5,674 nucleotides of DNA from a bacterium (GTDB lineage Bacteria; Zixibacteria; MSB-5A5; GN15; FEB-12): assembly GCA_030619425.1 (NCBI GenBank), contig JAUXBJ010000151.1, positions 1-5,674 on the forward strand. Reading direction: 5' to 3'. Position numbers and translations under genes: made by a program. Position 1 is the stretch's first letter. Every line of letters begins with the position of its first letter. Shown one piece after another: positions 1 through 5,674 of this stretch. The notes beneath the pieces were generated by a model, which ran no database searches, was not told the DNA's origin, and was given only the letters and a program-made list of their open reading frames with translations.

Positions 1-511
1 GAAGTATATTCGAAGCGTGCCCGATTTCCCCAAGCCGGGGATCAGCTTTTATGACATCACTACGCTACTTCAGGATCCTGCCGGGTTCGCCCTGGCGCTG
101 GAGGCTATGGAGGAATTCGCACGATCAAAGCAGGCCGACAAAATCCTGGCGGTTGAATCGCGCGGATTTCTCTTTGGCGCTGCTTTGGCCGACCGGTTAG
201 AGGCTTCGCTGGCCCTGGCTCGCAAAAAAGGGAAACTGCCCTACAAGACCGTCAGCGTCGAATATGCATTGGAGTATGGCACCGACAGTCTTGAGGTTCA
301 CGAGGACGCGATCAACCAGGGTGAGCGGGTGCTGATTGTCGATGATCTGATAGCAACCGGCGGGACGCTCCAGGCGGTCTGCAAAATGGTGGAGCAGTTG
401 TCGGCTGAGGTGGTCGGTATCTCAGCCGTGATTGATTTGTCGTTTCTCCCCTGGCGGGAGAAGCTGGCTGACTATGATGTCAACTGCCTGGTGTCGTACG
501 ATTCCGAGTAG
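1..511 (+). CDS. apt: Adenine phosphoribosyltransferase, 5'-truncated by window edge
   Basis: The enzyme converts adenine plus PRPP to AMP and pyrophosphate in cytoplasmic purine salvage. The reading frame is open from the first base (first full codon at 2). The first visible residues, KYIRSVPDFPKPGI, match the family N-terminus just after its initial helix, so roughly 10-20 residues lie outside the window. A GTG at 17 is in frame, but starting there would remove conserved sequence before PDFPKPG, so it is probably not the start. Visible motifs, counting from the first full codon, are ESRGF at 52-56, RKKGKLP (the PRPP/flexible-loop region, usually RKPGKLP), EYGTD, and the PRPP-binding signature VLIVDDLIATGGT at 110-122. 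The gene ends at TAG 509-511, and the visible length suits a family of about 170-180 residues. The Lys replacing Pro in RKPGKLP is the only deviation noticed. Identification rests on several family-specific motifs and is secure. Confidence 0.96.
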   Translation, partial: KYIRSVPDFPKPGISFYDITTLLQDPAGFALALEAMEEFARSKQADKILAVESRGFLFGAALADRLEASLALARKKGKLPYKTVSVEYALEYGTDSLEVHEDAINQGERVLIVDDLIATGGTLQAVCKMVEQLSAEVVGISAVIDLSFLPWREKLADYDVNCLVSYDSE

Positions 512-582
512 TTACTGTTTGCGTAAGTGAGCGCACTGTCGTACATTTGTCCTGTGGAGAAAGAAATCCAGGCTGGCCCATA

Positions 583-601
583 AGACAGGCTCTGCCTGTC
601 T
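583..601 (+). repeat. Perfect 8-bp hairpin with 3-nt loop between apt and tRNA-Arg
   Basis: AGACAGGC (583-590) pairs exactly with GCCTGTCT (594-601) around the loop TCT. No T-run follows, so it is not a standard intrinsic terminator, although it could weakly end the apt transcript. It stops 5 nt before the mature tRNA 5' end and would form in the tRNA precursor leader if that is transcribed from upstream. A short, perfect, GC-rich dyad in a spacer is also how REP-like dispersed elements look. The base pairing is seen directly; the role is not known. Confidence 0.6.
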
Positions 602-606
602 GCTAC

Positions 607-680
607 GCCCCCGTAGCTCAGTTGGATAGAGCATCGGTTTCCTAAACCGAGGGTCGCAGGTTCGATTCCTGCCGGGGGTA
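607..680 (+). tRNA. tRNA-Arg, anticodon CCU
   Basis: A complete 74-nt cloverleaf can be folded by hand. The acceptor stem is GCCCCCG (607-613) with CGGGGGT (673-679), where the terminal pair is G-U and the rest are Watson-Crick. The D arm is GCTC/GAGC with GG in its loop. The anticodon stem is TCGGT/ACCGA with loop TTCCTAA, giving anticodon CCT at 641-643, which reads the AGG codon for arginine. The variable loop is 5 nt (651-655). The T arm is GCAGG/CCTGC with loop TTCGATT. The discriminator is A680. CCA is not encoded (TTT follows), so a CCA-adding enzyme is required. The gene stands alone, with no second tRNA next to it. Confidence 0.97.
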
Positions 681-714
681 TTTATTCACATCACATTCAG
701 CATGATCCCACCCA

Positions 715-743
715 TTGCTTTTCTCAGTGAATACTGGTATTCT
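715..743 (+). promoter_or_regulatory. Candidate sigma70 promoter with extended -10 for the dikinase regulator
   Basis: TTGCTT (715-720) and TATTCT (738-743) are separated by 17 bp. The -10 is preceded by TGG (735-737), the TGn extended -10 motif. Transcription would begin near 750, leaving about 50 nt of leader before the ATG at 800. The -35 is only half consensus, so this is a motif-based call. It lies after the tRNA and would allow the downstream gene to be expressed independently. Confidence 0.45.
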
Positions 744-799
744 CTGTACATGGTGGGGAATAAACGTTGTGACGGTCATTGTTTCGAAAGAGCATTCGA

Positions 800-1657
800 A
801 TGAGTGAACTTAAGAAGATCGTGATTGTATCTGACGGTACCGGCGGCACGGCCAAACGGCTAATGGACGCGGTACTGGTGCAGTACGACCACGCGAATGT
901 AGAGTACTCCCTTGAACATATCTATCAGCAAGTACGTACACGCAGGGAGATCGGTAGAATTCTCAAGGAGATCGACGACGAAGACCTCGTTATGTTTTCT
1001 GTAATCTCCAAAGAGCTAAACGATTATTTCAGCCGGCGTCTGGAAGATCGCAATATTCTGCATCTGAACATTCTGCAGCCGACACTCAATATCGTGTCCA
1101 AGTTTTTGGGGGTCCATCCCGATTATCGACCGGGTATTTTTCGGATTGTCGATGACCGTTACTACGGGAGTGTCAACACGATCGCGTACACCGTTGAGCA
1201 TGACGATGGTTGCGGCTCGCTGATTGAACAGGCTGACGCCGTCCTGCTGGGACTGTCGAGATCGTGCAAAACCCCGATTAGTGTGTACCTGGCCTGTAAT
1301 TATGGGCTTAAGGTGGCCAACATCCCGGTGGTGAGGGATGCCGTCATCACGGAAAACCTGCTTCGGCGGCTCAAGTCGGTTGATGCGAAGAAGATTGTCG
1401 GGTTGCTGATTCAGCCGGACCGGCTGGCCCGGATGAGAGAAGAACGCTCCGGTTACTTTGCTGTCGCCCCAAAAGCTCGGGCTGAACTGCAAAGCTATCA
1501 CGAAATCGGCGAAGTGACACAGGAGTTCAGATTCTGCCGTGAGCTCTACCGTACGAAAGGTTGGCAGACGGTCGACGTGACGCACCGAGCAATCGAGGAA
1601 ATATCAAAGGAAATACTGCAACTGCTCGGTTATCCCGGTTCGGGTATGGTTGAGTGA
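800..1657 (+). CDS. Pyruvate,phosphate dikinase / PEP synthase regulatory protein (DUF299 family)
   Basis: Family members are bifunctional: an ADP-dependent Ser/Thr kinase inactivates pyruvate,phosphate dikinase (or PEP synthase) by phosphorylating a Thr next to the catalytic His, and a phosphate-dependent pyrophosphorylase activity restores it. The 285-residue product has the family's usual length. Landmarks are the N-terminal strand and loop KIVIVSDGTGGTA (6-18), VEHDDG (132-137), the P-loop-like GLSRSCKTPIS (151-161), KVANIPVV (171-178), and the C-terminal VDVTHRAIEEI. The usual P-loop reads G-V-S-R-T-S-K-T-P-T/L-S; here Ser-Cys replaces Thr-Ser and Ile sits at the variable position, while the key Ser, Arg, Lys-Thr-Pro and final Ser are kept. 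ATG 800 is preferred because AAAGAG (787-792) lies 7 nt upstream and the protein then begins at the usual place. An in-frame TTG at 779 would add seven residues with no good ribosome site. No dikinase gene lies in the window, so whether the target is PPDK or PEP synthase cannot be decided. Confidence 0.93.
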   Translation: MSELKKIVIVSDGTGGTAKRLMDAVLVQYDHANVEYSLEHIYQQVRTRREIGRILKEIDDEDLVMFSVISKELNDYFSRRLEDRNILHLNILQPTLNIVSKFLGVHPDYRPGIFRIVDDRYYGSVNTIAYTVEHDDGCGSLIEQADAVLLGLSRSCKTPISVYLACNYGLKVANIPVVRDAVITENLLRRLKSVDAKKIVGLLIQPDRLARMREERSGYFAVAPKARAELQSYHEIGEVTQEFRFCRELYRTKGWQTVDVTHRAIEEISKEILQLLGYPGSGMVE

Positions 1658-1720
1658 TTCCAATGGGGTTTCTGAGATCGGTTAGCTGAGATACGGTTGA
1701 CCAGACCGACAGTGCTCGCC

Positions 1721-1777
1721 GCCGGGTGGCCCACAGCTTGGGGTTTTTCAACAAGCCCCTTGGGGCGGGATCTTTGG
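1721..1777. repeat. G/C-rich hairpin cluster, candidate dispersed intergenic repeat
   Basis: Several competing dyads are packed together. CCCA/TGGG (1730-1733 and 1739-1742) is followed by G and a T5 run. GCTTG/CAAGC (1736-1740 and 1752-1756) has an 11-nt loop. GCCCC/GGGGC (1755-1759 and 1762-1766) is nearly back to back. The first could act as a weak terminator for the dikinase regulator gene, with only a 4-bp stem. On the minus strand, GGCTTGTTGAAAAA resembles ends of some insertion sequences (from memory, not checked). Repeat status cannot be shown from a single copy. Confidence 0.35.
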
Positions 1778-1932
1778 GGGGTATGAACCGGGCAGCCAGG
1801 TGACAGACTAAACCGGAGACATAGGTAGCAGGTTATATTGGGTATGAATCAACAAGAAGGTGGTTTGTGCCCTCGCGCTGTTCCCCCACCCAAAATACCC
1901 GCTTAGGGACGATATTTTGTCTCGTAGAAAGT

Positions 1933-1961
1933 TTGACATTGGCCTATGTAAGTCATATATT
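1933..1961 (+). promoter_or_regulatory. Near-consensus sigma70 promoter for the outer-membrane protein gene
   Basis: A perfect -35 TTGACA (1933-1938) and a -10 TATATT (1956-1961; 5 of 6 consensus bases) have the optimal 17-bp spacer. Transcription should start near 1968, giving a leader of about 70 nt that ends in the Shine-Dalgarno AAAGGAG (2023-2029). This is the strongest promoter in the window. It also argues against a translation start further upstream. Confidence 0.8.
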
Positions 1962-2037
1962 CGTTAATTATTTTGGCGCGCTGGTGCGTCTATGGAGAAG
2001 ACAAAACGGTTTGCTACGTGATAAAGGAGTCTCGGGT

Positions 2038-3480
2038 ATGTTCAAGTCTTTACTCAAAGTTGTCGTTGTAATCGCTTTTCTCGCCACCACCGCCGCGAGT
2101 CAAACATATTTGCCCCATTCAAGTTTTGATTTCACCTGGGGTGGCGCTCGCGCTGAGGCTATGGGTAACGCCTACCTGGGATTGGCTGATGACATCACGG
2201 CCGGCGCCTGGAACCCGGCCGGTTTGGTCGGTTTTGAAGGGCCAACTCTCGGGTTCAGCCTGGGTTCGACAGCGCCCCATGGTTACACTGATTACAGTAT
2301 TCAATCGAGACTATGGCGCTATGATCAGTCCGGCTCCCTGAGCAATGTTTCGAGTCTTAACTTCATCGCGCCGTTTCGAATCAAAGGACATCCGTTCGTC
2401 GGGTCGGTCAATTTCACTCGCAATTTCGAAGACCTGATGGGCATGGGATACAACTATGAAATTGAGGACCACCGGTGGGTCCCCCGCACCGGCAATATAT
2501 GGGAGTTGGATACTTTCCTGCTTGATGTCGGCACGCGTGTGATTGATGAAGGTGGTGTCAGCTCCGTCGCTTTTTCCTTCGGAACGCGCGTGTATGAGAA
2601 TACATCGCTCGGAATAGGCGTCAACATCTATACGGGAAGAAACACAGAGGAAGTGTTCTATACCCAACTGCTGGCTGATCTGCCGATTACACCGGGAGCG
2701 CAAGAGGTCGACGAAGTCGTGGATGTGTACATTGTGGACACCACGAAGTTCTCCGGCGTAAACTTCACATTGGGACTAAAGAAAACCGGTGAACGATTCA
2801 GTGCCGGGCTGGTATTACGAACACCTTTCAGTCTGAACCTCAAGACCGGGAGTTCAATCTATCAGGTGAAGTCGTTTAACGGCTTGCCACAGGAGGATGA
2901 CACTGACACGACGTTCATAGACGATCAGCTCACCAAGTATACGTTGCCGCTGACTATCGGCGCCGGCCTGGCTTTGCATGTCAGCGACGATGCTGTGATC
3001 ACCGCCGACGCTGAGTACCGTGGTTATGGCAGCACCAAATTCAAGCGGCGTGATTCTCTGCGGATCGATCCGGCCGGCAACAACGAGGAGTATTTCACGG
3101 ATATCGATCCGGAGTGGAACAACATTTTCTCGATGCGGTTCGGTAGTGAGTACCGGATCAATTCGTCAATCGGCATGATTCCGCTACGGGCTGGTATGGG
3201 GATGGTAGCGATCCCGTGGCCGAACCGCTCGGAGTCGAAATCACCTCATGGAAATTTCAATTTTCCGCACCTTATTTTTATGCCGTTTGTAAAGGCTCTC
3301 AACAAGGATGACACGCCGATCCGGTCCACCTATTCCCTCGGCAGCGGCATCCACTGGAGTCAAATCAAACTCGACTGGGCCTATACCTACAGCACGGTGG
3401 ATCGGAACTGGGGTGAGACTGTTATCGAGGCGAAGCTGAGAGACCATCACTTTGGTTTTACATTCACGGGGGTGTTCTAA
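2038..3480 (+). CDS. Outer-membrane beta-barrel protein, OmpP1/FadL- or PorV-like
   Basis: The 480-residue product begins with a clear signal peptide: Lys at 3 and 7, a hydrophobic core at 8-16, then TTAAS, with cleavage likely after Ser21. It would therefore be exported by Sec. The mature N-terminus carries GGARAEAMGNAYLGLADD and WNPAGL (35-63), the pattern seen at the start of FadL/OmpP1 and PorV/PorQ-type barrels in the FCB group. The remainder alternates polar and hydrophobic residues, with Gly- and aromatic-rich strands and acidic loops (for example QEDDTDTTFIDD). It ends FTFTGVF, with the terminal Phe typical of proteins assembled by BAM. The start at ATG 2038 is supported by AAAGGAG 8 nt upstream. 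A 57-residue in-frame upstream extension is rejected because its 5' half lies before the predicted transcription start. Likely roles are uptake of hydrophobic compounds or a secretion-linked barrel; the substrate cannot be read from sequence. Confidence 0.85.
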   Translation: MFKSLLKVVVVIAFLATTAASQTYLPHSSFDFTWGGARAEAMGNAYLGLADDITAGAWNPAGLVGFEGPTLGFSLGSTAPHGYTDYSIQSRLWRYDQSGSLSNVSSLNFIAPFRIKGHPFVGSVNFTRNFEDLMGMGYNYEIEDHRWVPRTGNIWELDTFLLDVGTRVIDEGGVSSVAFSFGTRVYENTSLGIGVNIYTGRNTEEVFYTQLLADLPITPGAQEVDEVVDVYIVDTTKFSGVNFTLGLKKTGERFSAGLVLRTPFSLNLKTGSSIYQVKSFNGLPQEDDTDTTFIDDQLTKYTLPLTIGAGLALHVSDDAVITADAEYRGYGSTKFKRRDSLRIDPAGNNEEYFTDIDPEWNNIFSMRFGSEYRINSSIGMIPLRAGMGMVAIPWPNRSESKSPHGNFNFPHLIFMPFVKALNKDDTPIRSTYSLGSGIHWSQIKLDWAYTYSTVDRNWGETVIEAKLRDHHFGFTFTGVF

Positions 3481-3579
3481 GCCGGCAGTTTAGTCGGCGA
3501 GTATCATCGGTCTATTGAAGTGAAACGGTCATGTGGTCGCTTATGCCGGCCGGTGTCGGATCCGGATGATCACTAGTGC

Positions 3580-3624
3580 CATATCGACTTAACCCTTAAG
3601 GGTGCAATGCCGATAAACGATATG
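3580..3624. repeat. Inverted repeat enclosing a perfect 12-bp palindrome
   Basis: CATATCG (3580-3586) and CGATATG (3618-3624) are exact reverse complements separated by 31 bp. Between them lies the perfect palindrome ACCCTTAAGGGT (3592-3603). The palindrome is off-centre relative to the outer arms. Either element could bind a dimeric regulator, and as RNA the outer arms could pair just before the ribosome site. The symmetry is directly visible; function is inferred. Confidence 0.5.
3589..3617 (+). promoter_or_regulatory. Weak candidate promoter for the TPR-GH57 gene pair
   Basis: TTAACC (3589-3594) and GATAAA (3612-3617) are 17 bp apart, each matching 4 of 6 sigma70 consensus bases. Transcription would begin near 3624, just before the ribosome site. 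The 12-bp palindrome overlaps the -35 end and spacer, where a repressor operator would be expected. The match is weak, and read-through from the barrel gene is an alternative. Confidence 0.3.
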
Positions 3625-3652
3625 AAAGAAAAACGCGTGTGAGGAGTCTTTG

Positions 3653-4327
3653 ATGGACCAGAAGGTTAGACTGACCAAGAGACAGATCAAGGAAGACAAG
3701 TTCACCACTTTTATGCTCAAGTCACGAAGCTGGTTTCTTAAGAACTGGCAGTTGTTAGTGATCGGAGTGGCGGCGGCGGCCCTTATAATGGTGGCGACCG
3801 TGTACTATTCTCAGTCTCGTGCAACTCGCGCGGGCGAGGCCGCAACGAAGTACGCGCAGGCTCTTCAGGATTATCGCAACCAAAACAACCAGGTGGCGAT
3901 TATGGGTTTTGCGCAGATTGTCGAGGACTATTCCGGGGATCAGACGGCCGAACAGGCCACGTTTCTACTCGGCAAGCTCAACTACCGCATCCGCAATTAT
4001 GATGAAGGTATCCGGCACTTCGAGATGTACCTGAACAAATATCGCGACAACGCCCTCACCAGAGCCGCTGCCTTGGCCGGCATCGCCTCATGCTATGAGG
4101 ACCAGGGTAACTTCGTCGAAGCAGCCGAGAAGTTTCAACAAGCGTTTAACGAGTTTCCAGATGGGCCGCTGGGTGGTGACTATCTCAATTCCGCCATGCG
4201 AAACTACCTCGAGATCGGCGAGGTGGAGAAAGCCAGGGCGGACCTTGATAGCATCAAAGCGCGTTTCGAAGGGTCTGAGTTGGTCAAGCGTGCTGTCCGG
4301 AGATTCGTTGAGAAGAATCCCGGCTGA
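3653..4327 (+). CDS. Membrane-anchored tetratricopeptide-repeat protein
   Basis: The 224-residue product has a basic cytoplasmic N-terminus (1-31, rich in Lys and Arg). One transmembrane segment follows at about 32-52 (NWQLLVIGVAAAALIMVATV), then a soluble helical domain. The positive-inside pattern puts the helical part in the periplasm. At least three TPR-like units are visible, at about 100-130, 137-170 and 175-207. Their signature residues are best seen in ALAGIASCYEDQGNFVEAAE and the following FQQAF..FPDG. The architecture resembles YfgM-type proteins and other single-pass TPR scaffolds, which bring envelope proteins together; a specific partner is not identifiable. ATG 3653 is chosen because GAGGAG (3641-3646) is 6 nt upstream. 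An in-frame TTG at 3650 would be too close. The GH57 gene starts 32 bp downstream, suggesting co-transcription. Confidence 0.82.
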   Translation: MDQKVRLTKRQIKEDKFTTFMLKSRSWFLKNWQLLVIGVAAAALIMVATVYYSQSRATRAGEAATKYAQALQDYRNQNNQVAIMGFAQIVEDYSGDQTAEQATFLLGKLNYRIRNYDEGIRHFEMYLNKYRDNALTRAAALAGIASCYEDQGNFVEAAEKFQQAFNEFPDGPLGGDYLNSAMRNYLEIGEVEKARADLDSIKARFEGSELVKRAVRRFVEKNPG

Positions 4328-4348
4328 TAGCATCGATGGCCGAGGGTT

Positions 4349-4355
4349 GGGGAGG
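4349..4355 (+). promoter_or_regulatory. Ribosome binding site deciding the GH57 start
   Basis: GGGGAGG ends 4 nt before ATG 4360. It is a strong but closely spaced Shine-Dalgarno. It supports this start over later in-frame ATGs, which would lose the conserved HMHQP motif. No promoter is evident in the 32-bp gap after the TPR gene. Confidence 0.7.
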
Positions 4356-4359
4356 CGAC

Positions 4360-5674
4360 ATGACTAATACTACTCCGTTGAAGCTTGCAATCCTATGGCA
4401 TATGCATCAACCGAATTACCAGGAGCCCGGCTCCAATCGGATGGTGCTGCCGTGGGTCCGTCTGCACGCCACTAAAGACTATCTCGATATGCTGCTCACT
4501 GTCGGTGAGTACGAGAATGTTCGCGTGACGTTCAACCTGGTACCATCTCTGTTGGACCAGCTTCAGATGTACGTGGACGGCGGCTCTGATCCGCATCTGG
4601 ATCTTTCCCGCCTGCGAGCCGAGGATATGACTCCGAGTCAGAAAGCCGAAATCCTGGAGAGTTTCTTCGCGGCTAATCTTTCTCACATGATCGAACCGCA
4701 CCGACGCTATCATGAACTGTTCCGAAAGGCCAAAAACGGTGCGGGCGGGGAGGTGCTGCCTTCACTGTTTTCGTCGCAGGAAATCAGGGACCTGCAAGTC
4801 TGGTCCAATCTGGTATGGGCCGATCCGATGTTCCATGTCGAATCACCTCTCAAGGAGTTGCTGGCCCAGGGGCGCAACTTCAGCGAGGAGCAAAAGCAAG
4901 CGCTTCTTGACTGGCAGATAGATCTGATTGGGAAGATAGGGCCGGCCTACCGTGATTACTTCAAACGGCAAAAGGTAGACATCTCGTTCACGCCGTACTA
5001 CCATCCGATCCTCCCACTCCTGTGCGATAGCAACGTCGCTCTGGAAGCTACTCCCAGGTTGACGTTGCCCGACAAACGCTTCTGTCATCCGGAGGATGCC
5101 GAGTGGCAAATTCGTCGATCGATGGAGAAGTTCGAGGAATGGTTTGATGCCCCGATGGCAGGTATGTGGCCTTCGGAGGGTTCGGTGTCTGAGGAGGTCG
5201 CCGAAATGTTGATCCGTCTGGGCGTGAAGTGGGTTGCCACTGATGAAGAAATCCTGTACGGTTCCCTCAAGAAGTCCAAGATGGACCCGCGAGCCCACCC
5301 AATCCACGCCGTCTACGAATACGGCTCGGGGCTGAAGCTCTTTTTCAGAGACCACGCTCTGTCCGACCGAATCGGTTTCGTCTATTCCGGTTGGGACGCC
5401 GACAAAGCGGCTGAGGACTTTATCGGTCATCTGAGAAGGTTGCGTCAGTTACTGGCTGATCGTCTTGACCAGGTTGTGGTGCCTGTGATTTTGGATGGAG
5501 AGAACGCCTGGGAGTACTTCCCCAACGACGGTCGTGATTTCCTAAGCGAGTTGTATCGCCGTCTGAATGATGATCCTCTGATCCAGACAGTAACGTTGAC
5601 TGAGGCCGCGCAGAGCTTGAAGTCGCAGTCGTTGCCTTCACTCTTTGCCGGAAGTTGGATCAATCACAATTTCA
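4360..5674 (+). CDS. Glycoside hydrolase family 57 (alpha-amylase/amylopullulanase type), 3'-truncated by window edge
   Basis: GH57 enzymes are retaining enzymes acting on alpha-1,4 or alpha-1,6 glucans: amylases, pullulanases, glucanotransferases and branching enzymes. The visible 438 residues start MTNTTPLKLAILWHMHQPNY, with the family's first conserved motif HMHQP at 14-18. VTFNLVPSLL follows at 56-65, then FTPYYHPILPLL (210-221). GMWPSEGSVS (268-277) contains the inferred nucleophile Glu273. ILDGENAWEYFPNDGRDFL (377-395) contains the inferred acid/base Asp379. The last residues, GSWINHNF, begin the fifth conserved region, so the catalytic barrel is nearly complete and the C-terminal helical part is outside. 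No signal peptide is present, so the enzyme is probably cytoplasmic and may act on storage glycogen or imported maltodextrin. Motif wording is closest to amylopullulanase-like members, but substrate specificity cannot be assigned. There is no internal stop in frame. Confidence 0.92.
   Translation, partial: MTNTTPLKLAILWHMHQPNYQEPGSNRMVLPWVRLHATKDYLDMLLTVGEYENVRVTFNLVPSLLDQLQMYVDGGSDPHLDLSRLRAEDMTPSQKAEILESFFAANLSHMIEPHRRYHELFRKAKNGAGGEVLPSLFSSQEIRDLQVWSNLVWADPMFHVESPLKELLAQGRNFSEEQKQALLDWQIDLIGKIGPAYRDYFKRQKVDISFTPYYHPILPLLCDSNVALEATPRLTLPDKRFCHPEDAEWQIRRSMEKFEEWFDAPMAGMWPSEGSVSEEVAEMLIRLGVKWVATDEEILYGSLKKSKMDPRAHPIHAVYEYGSGLKLFFRDHALSDRIGFVYSGWDADKAAEDFIGHLRRLRQLLADRLDQVVVPVILDGENAWEYFPNDGRDFLSELYRRLNDDPLIQTVTLTEAAQSLKSQSLPSLFAGSWINHNF

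Larger units (their letters stand above)
1658..2037. other. Gene-free 380-bp intergenic region
   Basis: No convincing gene is present on either strand. From left to right it holds about 60 bp of unremarkable sequence, a G/C-rich hairpin cluster (about 1721-1777), a stretch resembling mobile-element debris (about 1798-1885), a strong sigma70 promoter (1933-1961), and the leader and ribosome site of the next gene. A frame open from GTG 1867 runs into the barrel-protein gene. It is not used, because the promoter lies inside it and the good Shine-Dalgarno and signal peptide belong to ATG 2038. Confidence 0.75.
3481..3652. other. Intergenic spacer with nested dyads
   Basis: The 172-bp gap between the barrel and TPR genes contains no gene. 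It has short GC palindromes, including CCGGCCGG (3546-3553) and CGGATCCG, none followed by a T-run, so no clear terminator is seen for the barrel gene. The distal part holds the dyads and weak promoter listed separately, then GAGGAG (3641-3646), the ribosome site of the TPR gene. Confidence 0.6.

Noticed and set aside
519..547. Possible promoter for the tRNA, TTGCGT-17-TACATT
   Set aside because: Only 3 of 6 and 4 of 6 consensus matches; too weak to list, though spacing is right.
659..680. tRNA 3' end as an integration site
   Set aside because: No second copy of the tRNA 3' segment and no integrase gene are visible in the window.
1016..1585. 189-codon open frame on the minus strand
   Set aside because: It lies wholly antisense to the well-supported dikinase regulator, and its translation shows no recognisable motif.
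1527..1754. 75-codon minus-strand frame reaching into the intergenic region
   Set aside because: Mostly antisense to the dikinase regulator gene and across the hairpin cluster; no recognisable protein features.
1867..2037. 57-residue N-terminal extension of the barrel protein from GTG 1867
   Set aside because: A near-consensus promoter lies inside it, and a strong Shine-Dalgarno plus signal peptide mark ATG 2038.
3481..3498. Terminator after the barrel-protein gene (GCCG...CGGC)
   Set aside because: The stem is only 4 bp with a 10-nt loop and no T-run follows.
4843..5430. 195-codon open frame on the minus strand
   Set aside because: It is antisense to the GH57 gene, whose catalytic motifs fall in the same interval; no family features or ribosome site of its own.

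Overview
The window carries five protein-coding genes and one tRNA gene, all on the + strand. The first and last genes are cut by the window edges. No minus-strand gene is convincing. Base composition is moderate, slightly above 50% GC by eye. A signal-peptide-bearing outer-membrane beta-barrel protein with an aromatic C-terminus points to a didermal bacterium. Its FadL/PorV-like N-terminal signature, together with a GH57 enzyme, fits the FCB superphylum or a related candidate phylum such as Zixibacteria. That placement is inference only.

Layout: positions 1-511 hold the 3' part of adenine phosphoribosyltransferase (purine salvage). A short spacer with a tight hairpin leads to tRNA-Arg(CCU) at 607-680. 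A plausible extended -10 promoter (715-743) precedes a complete pyruvate,phosphate dikinase regulatory protein (800-1657), a kinase/pyrophosphorylase controlling PPDK or PEP synthase. Next is a 380-bp gene-free stretch (1658-2037). It holds a G/C-rich hairpin cluster that looks like a dispersed repeat, a possible mobile-element relic, and a near-consensus sigma70 promoter (TTGACA-17-TATATT).

That promoter drives a 480-residue secreted beta-barrel protein (2038-3480). A 172-bp spacer with nested dyads follows, then a 224-residue membrane-anchored TPR protein (3653-4327). A GH57 alpha-glucan-active enzyme begins 32 bp later (4360 to beyond the window end).

Functionally this is mostly housekeeping and central carbon metabolism: purine salvage, translation, control of the pyruvate/PEP node, and glucan processing in the cytoplasm. 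The barrel and TPR proteins belong to the envelope. The TPR and GH57 genes probably share a transcript. No CRISPR array, defence system, prophage or intact insertion sequence is visible. The observations most worth a second look are the nested palindrome/promoter arrangement before the TPR gene, the intergenic repeat candidates, and the divergent P-loop of the dikinase regulator.
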